A stretch of DNA of 64,000 nt from Aurifilum marmelostoma. Its lineage: Eukaryota; Ascomycota; Sordariomycetes; Diaporthales; Cryphonectriaceae. Below are positions 58,616 through 64,000 of the stretch, in pieces. Numbering within the stretch: position 1 is the stretch's first letter; each line of letters opens with the position of its first letter. Position numbers and translations under genes: made by a program. The notes below the pieces were generated by a model. That model was not told the origin of the DNA. It ran no database searches and saw only the letters and a program-made list of their open reading frames with translations. The stretch spans positions 1,054,001 to 1,118,000 of the forward strand of contig JAMXSV010000028.1 of assembly GCA_027559495.1 (NCBI GenBank), written 5' to 3'.

Positions 58616-61022
58616 ATTGTTCGACGGCTCTGAACACCCACGCCCGTACGCATGCGCACCACGCACACCCCCCCCCCCCAACCCACCTATATTCTTCGAC
58701 CAAGACCAGCCTCGTCTTTTCACACTCGGAAAACAGTCCCGTCCGCACTCGGTGCAGCTGGCTGGGGCTCTTCTTTCTTTCGGCGCAGTAGGGCTTCGTG
58801 GACGCACTTTTCTTTCTCGCAACTTCTCAAGACGGTTCTTCTCCTGGCCGGCAACGACCGATTTCCAAAATGCATACACACTTCTTTCACGACCTACCAC
58901 GAGAGCTATGCGACGTTACACTCGAGCGCCCTTGTCTGCTCCGACAGAACTCGACCCGTTTCTTTTTTTTTCTCTTTTGGCAATACACCAGCCGGCGCTG
59001 ATCCTGACAGGCGCTTGCCCCGGACCAGCGATGGCATTATTTCTCTTTCCACGTTTTGAGTCTGTTCTCTTGTCTTTTTCTTTTTTCTGTTCCTCCATTT
59101 TTTTTCATGGATTTATCGATGATAAAGATCCTGCGAGGGAGGCAACGCGCATGCATGGCCTGCAGTGCACACGGGTAGTTTGAACAACTGATTGAAGGAG
59201 AATATTCTTGGTGGATATACCTGGGTAATCATGATCAATGATGACGAGCCATGAGATGATCCACTGCATCCAAACATGACAACCGTACCCTTCAGCCAGA
59301 CTTCGGTGACTGTATTCGACCTGATGTGAGATGAAGAAGAAATTGACTCGGAACAGAGAGAGTAATGAAAACCACGGCGAAGGCTGATGTGGTCCAAGAG
59401 GAGAAGAATAAAAAGGAAGGCAAAAAGAAAAGAGTGTGGGTAGGCGGAGAAAAAGAAAATATCATAGACAAAAAGCTCGCAGACAAATTAGCACACAAGG
59501 TCAGGGGGGAGGGGGGATAAGAAAAAAGAAGGAAAAGCAAACCCCAAAGAAAAGACATGTCCCTTTGAAGGGGGGGGGGTCCACGAACCGACCTTCGTCC
59601 CAGGCGAGGGAACCAGCCGGTTATGACCCGTTCACACTTGTAACGGGCTACAACAGTGCCACCACACGAGGGAAAACTTATCCCAGCTGAAGAGGGAAAG
59701 GGGGAAGAAAAAGAAAAAGAAGAGTCAATAGAAATCGCAAAGAACAAGAGAAGACAAAAAAAAAGAGGAAAAGACGAGTATTCAAAAGGGGGGGTTAAGA
59801 GACTGGAAATGGACGAGGTATTGATTGATATCTGAAGTCGTGCACTGGCCCTGCACTGCCAGTTGTCATTCAGCAGCCGATTGGCCGGCGAACCGACAGG
59901 GCGGGCTGGGTTTCGTCTCTTGCTCGTCCAAATCTCATGAACCGCTGCCACCTGCACCCCTCCTCTCCCCCCCTCCTACTCCTCTTTTCGCGCCTCTAAG
60001 GTCTCATCATGTCCGGTTTTTGAAGTCTATATCCCCATTCGTTGTCGGTCCATTGTCAAACAACCATAAATAGCGTCTTCGAATGGCTCTGGTGGGCGCT
60101 GGGAAGTTACAGGGAGGGGGAAAAAATTTGGCAAGGGGGGGGGGGGGGCAAAAGGACCCTCCTGATGCGTTGTCCTTGCATGCAGGTTGCATGACATGAG
60201 GGACGGCCAAGGTTTCTATTGGAGGAGAGTGTCTGGTCCTCTGGCCCTTAGACGCGTGTTCGCATGCTGTTTCTACTATTACTGCATTTCACTGCATTCG
60301 ATTAGCACCCTCAGACTCACATACAGATCACAGACTTTCCCACTTGGCGGCTGGGCCGCCGTTTGTTTTCTGCAGCAACAAGCGAATACGTACTACAACA
60401 CATATATTCAGACCAGAGGTGTGTAATAAATATATCGTACTACCAGGAGACTGTTGCACCCACCAAAAATATGTGGGCCCCATTGAGCTGGCATAAATCA
60501 TGTGCAGCATCATGTAGGTATTGTAGAATTAATTGTACCCACCTATTGTCAAGACAAAGACACCCCATCCTCCGATGCCATGTCAAGAAGAAAAGGAAGA
60601 AAAAGAACAACACAGTATGGCAGTTTCCATCGATTCCATGCGGTTGTCTTTCTCATCTGATTGGTAGGATGGACGGCGTGTATATGTGTTTCATTAATCG
60701 ACCCTGTGATCTCGAAGAGGTGGGTGTGGCACGAAGAGAGAAAATAGGCAGGCCAACAGACCCTTGAGTGGAAGCAGAATTCCCAAGGGTTGTCACTGTT
60801 GAACATATTTTACGATGGATACCTAAGGTTTAGGTGTGTTGATGCACAGCCTCTGGTATTTATACATGGTATCTCTTTGCTATTCAGATTTGTAAACATG
60901 ATGGTGATGGTTGTGACCTGCTGATATCCCATCTCTATAGATGGCCCGGGGCTGTCATCAGTCCTATCTGCCATTTCTTCCCCCCCCAAACCACCCTTCC
61001 TCTTTCCCTATGCACTGGAATT
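58616..61022. other. Convergent intergenic region between arl8 and the HET-domain gene
   Basis: These 2.4 kb contain two 3' UTRs. Features include T-rich tracts (58960-59105), a purine-rich plus strand at 59390-59800, and a run of 14 G at 60135-60148. The longest ORF (59292-59957, minus) is Phe/Ser/Leu-rich because of the CT-rich strand and has no motif. No gene is supported. Confidence 0.55.
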
Positions 61023-63035
61023 TCAGCCCTCGCCATCCCAGCGCGAGAGTTCTCGAAGGGTGCCCGCCGAGGTGGTGTGTCTCACCACCAAGGAGGAAGG
61101 GGGAGGGGGGAAGGGGCCCGGCGGCGGTTTCACGTTCTTCTCCTGTTTGGGTGCTGTCTCCTTCCTGGACAGCAGCCGCCGCCAGGTGGACATGAGCTTT
61201 GGCGCCTGCGACGTCGAGCCTGTGGAGCCGGCCGAGGCCGTCGTCTTGTTCTTGGCCAGCAGCGAGTCGTCGTCCAGCAGCGTGGTGGCGGAGGTCCAGG
61301 TCTGGGGAGGATGAGGATGAAGGGGAGGGGGAACAGCCCTGTTGGTGTTGGCACTGGTCGATGTCGTTCCGCCTGCAAAGCCGATGGCCTCGATCTCGAG
61401 GTCCACGAGGATGTACTTGGACCCGCCGAGGACCTGAGGCTCTGCAAAGTCCACGCGGACCCGGTGGTGCCTGAGCTCGACAGACTGGCCCGACTTCCGC
61501 GGCACAAAGGTGTCGCGCACCAGGCGGTGCAGGTGGTCCTGCCCCGGCTGGCCGCCCGTCTTGCCCGCCACGCGGTGCCTCGACAGCTGGCGCACGGCGT
61601 CGAAGCCCACCTTGGCCCTCCCGGCCGAGCCGAAGCGCACCAGCAGGCGCTCGCCGTCCTCGCCGCGCTCGAACAGGATGGCGCCGGCTACCTGGGCCCA
61701 CGGCACCTTGCCTATCCGGAAAGCCTGGGGCCTGCGGTCCGGTATCCAGTCCTGAGGAGGATGGGTGGCTATGGTCTCGCTGACCTCGGCCCCCGGCGGG
61801 ACCAGCACCTCGACCGCCCTGTACCTGGCGCCGCCCAGGAACGCTGCACGGCGCATCTGGAAGACATGCCGCGGGAAGAGGCCCGTCGGCCTGGTGGCGG
61901 CCTCCTGCTGCTGGCGGACATAGATCTGGCGCGTCTCGCCCGGGTGCCACGCCTGGCCGAACCTGTTGGCCTTGACCCTGGCGAACTGCACCTCGGAACC
62001 GGGCAGCTTCTCGAGGAAGATGGTGAGGAAGCAGTGGTCCTCGTAGTCGGGCGGCACGGGACAGTCCAGCACGGCGCAGTAGAGGTCCCTGTAGCCCGGG
62101 AGCCCGGCCAGGGGCAGCTCGACCTGCAGCCCGCGGTTGGTCATCTGGTAAGGGGCCCGGCACTGCTGCCAGTCCTGGTAGGGCACGATGCGGCTCGAGT
62201 CGCGGAACCACAGGGGCGAGCTGGCCAGCAGGCCGTACCGCGCGCCGCCCGGGTGGGCGCCGCCGTCGTCGTCCCCGCCGTCGTCGTCCACGTCCCGCCA
62301 GGCGAACAGGCTCTGGTCGTCGGACGAGGCCATGATCTCCTCCTGCAGGCGCAGGAACGCCTTCTCGGCGCCCTCGCCGTACAGCATGGGCATGTGCACG
62401 CCGAACAGGCCCATCAGGCAGTAGGCCATGTCCTCGGGCCGCGAGGTCACGCGGCACGACGCCCACGACATGCGCTGGGCGATGCTGGCGTGGCCCAGCA
62501 GCTCGCGGTCCACCAGGATGTCGATGTCGATGCCCGTGATGGACGCCACGAGGTCGCTGAGCTCCGTCTTCTCGCCGATGTCGCGCCAGCCTGCGCCGCC
62601 CCCTGGCTGTGCTGCCACCGCCGCCTCGTCCTTGTCGACAAAGAAGACGAGCCTGGACGGGGCCAGCAGCTCCTGCAGGGTCCAGCCGCGTGTGAACCAC
62701 CTGCTGCGGCGGAACTCCAGCCTTGAGACTCTCAGAGACACGTCGGCAGGGACATCGCTCAGGCTGCAGTGAGGGGAAAGGGAGGGAAAAAAAGAAGAAG
62801 AAAAGTCAATATCCCAATGTTGTGAGAATATCATGCACGATCGAATGTGGCTTACTATGCATAGCAAACACCTGAGTCCCGATACCAGGCATACATGGAG
62901 TTGATGGCCTCCGAGAGCTCACTGCTGCTCGACTTGTCGATGCAGCACGTGTCGATCCACACCCAGTCGTACCCATCACACAGCGCCTGCGCGCATGTGA
63001 GCTCGACCTTTTTCCATGCCGACCGCTTCAGCTGC

Positions 63036-63096
<61 letters not shown>

Positions 63097-63280
63097 ACGA
63101 CTGCTGCTGCTGCTCGAGAGGCGCCCTCTCCCCGCCGCCGATGCTGGCGCTGCTGAAGTCGGAGAAGAGGACCTCGTTGTCTGGGTTGGGGTCCCAGGTG
63201 TGGGAGAGGATGGCGTAGGGAGGAACTTGGTCTGGGAGAAAGGGCTTGAGGTGTTTGGTGGTGGCGTTCAGGAGCCACAT
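61023..63280 (-). CDS. HET-domain protein (heterokaryon incompatibility type)
   Basis: Exon 1 (63280-62856) and exon 2 (62763-61023) with a 92-nt intron (GTAAGC..GCAG, phase 2) give 721 residues. The HET domain is clear: MWLLNATTKHLKPF start, PPYAILSHTWD, GYDWVWIDTCCIDKSSSSELSEAINSMYAWY, CYAYLSDV across the splice, RWFTRGWTLQELLAP, and RPEDMAYCLMGLFGVHMPMLYGEG. An Ala run of about 16 (repeat at 63039-63087) with Gln and Ser runs interrupts the HET domain. The region after residue ~280 is of unknown fold and ends in a Pro/Ser-rich tail. Proteins of this type trigger cell death after fusion of unlike hyphae, but most genomic copies have unknown partners. No NACHT, WD40 or ankyrin repeats are visible. 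Confidence 0.9.
63039..63087. repeat. Coding CTG/GCT trinucleotide repeat (poly-Ala in the HET protein)
   Basis: About 16 GCT units on the plus strand are read as GCA (Ala) on the coding strand, followed by ATC-type Ser and CAG-type Gln codons. It lies inside the HET domain and may vary in length between strains. Confidence 0.9.
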
Positions 63281-64000
63281 AGTTTAGTATGGGTCGAGAA
63301 GACAAGATATGTAAAGAAGAAGAAGAAAAAGAAGAGAACGATGAAGAATTTAGTCTGGTGGTGCTGGTGGTGTGTGAACACGCTGCGACATCCTCGGATG
63401 AGATACGTTCATGATTCCACCCTCTGTAGGACGAGCATCAGCATATCGTCCTTCCTTTTTTTGCCCTTCCTTTTTTTCTTATCTCATCCTGGGTCGTTGG
63501 CTAGACACCCATCCTTATATAAGTATGCATTTGAATAGTGCTGTTTTTTGGTTTGGTTTTCCAATCCTGCCTGACCGGTTCCTGTCGCTCAATTAACCCA
63601 CTCGGCAGGTAATCAGTACAGTACTGTACCCCGGATCTGACGCACCCGGAGTGCCCGCCTGCAGAAAATCAATGTTCGCATGCATGCTGCAAGTGTGTGG
63701 CTTGACAGGGCACAAGGGTAGGCGGGTGGGCGAGTGTGGGCTCGGCTCAGCACACATAGAGAGGCACAGAACCGAGATCCTTCGCCGTGGTGCTAATGCA
63801 CGCCTGACCTTGGCCTCCTTGCCTCCTACGCCCTCTGCTTGAGTATTGGACCCTTGTGGGTAGTCCAGTATGTCTGTTTGCGCGATTGCTATCAGTTACC
63901 CTTAATCTCTGGCTGGCAGAGAAGCGATAGGGAATTTTATCAGACATGACACCGAGGCTGGAGATGGGCTTTTTTCGAGGTGAATGTGAGGGCAATATTG
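63281..64000. other. Upstream region of the HET-domain gene
   Basis: These last 720 bases should hold the HET-gene promoter and 5' UTR; the coding strand is CT-rich just upstream of the ATG. A perfect 14-base palindrome lies at 63616-63629. No further gene is supported up to the window end. Confidence 0.55.

Noticed and set aside
59292..59957. 221-codon Phe/Ser-rich minus-strand ORF
   Set aside because: Hydrophobicity arises from a CT-rich strand; there is no orderly membrane pattern or family motif.
1..64000. CRISPR array, transposon or telomeric repeats
   Set aside because: No regular spaced repeats, long terminal repeats, transposase or reverse-transcriptase motifs, or TTAGGG arrays were seen.

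Overview
This window is nuclear DNA from a filamentous ascomycete (Pezizomycotina), most likely a sordariomycete. The genes have short introns (52-180 nt) with GT..AG ends and CTRAY-type branch sites. The gene set is typical of moulds: a HET-domain protein, a tyrosinase, clustered P450s, and fungal-type Mnn9, Pex4, Cgr1 and MoCo sulfurase. Intergenic DNA is long, CT-rich and full of microsatellites and homopolymers. I support 18 protein-coding genes, one cut by the left edge. I rebuilt most of them exon by exon, and the splice phases close in frame. I found no convincing tRNA, rRNA, transposon or CRISPR array.

Layout. 1-15.5 kb holds, all on the minus strand, a secreted-protein start (partial), a DUF726 membrane/hydrolase-fold protein, a PX-domain lipid-binding protein, a coiled-coil membrane protein and the rRNA-processing protein Cgr1. 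15.5-21.5 kb is a gene-poor stretch. 21.5-35 kb holds a large Ser/Pro-rich protein, the peroxisomal E2 Pex4, the divergent glycosylation pair mnn9/alg12, and the molybdenum cofactor sulfurase. 36-38 kb holds the replication-licensing ATPase Cdc6. 38.6-40.8 kb holds a secreted tyrosinase. 42-50.3 kb is the notable accessory block. 50.5-54.3 kb encodes the second-largest subunit of RNA polymerase I, 57.6-58.6 kb an Arl8-type GTPase, and 61-63.3 kb a HET-domain protein.

The main find is at 42.1-50.3 kb. A protein that closely resembles the unusual sesquiterpene synthase ABA3 of the Botrytis abscisic-acid (ABA) cluster is divergently paired with one cytochrome P450 and followed by a second. This is the core of a fungal ABA-type pathway: farnesyl diphosphate to an ionylideneethane, then P450 oxidations. 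The short-chain dehydrogenase (ABA4) that completes ABA in Botrytis is not present in the window. A tyrosinase lies on one side and housekeeping rpa2 on the other. The product may be ABA, a precursor, or a related sesquiterpenoid.

Two genes, cdc6 and the second P450, each carry one apparent extra base in a homopolymer (G7 and C6) that breaks an otherwise clean reading frame. Because Cdc6 is essential, assembly error is the simplest explanation for both, but it has to be checked. Gene identities rest on motifs and remembered family features, not on database searches.
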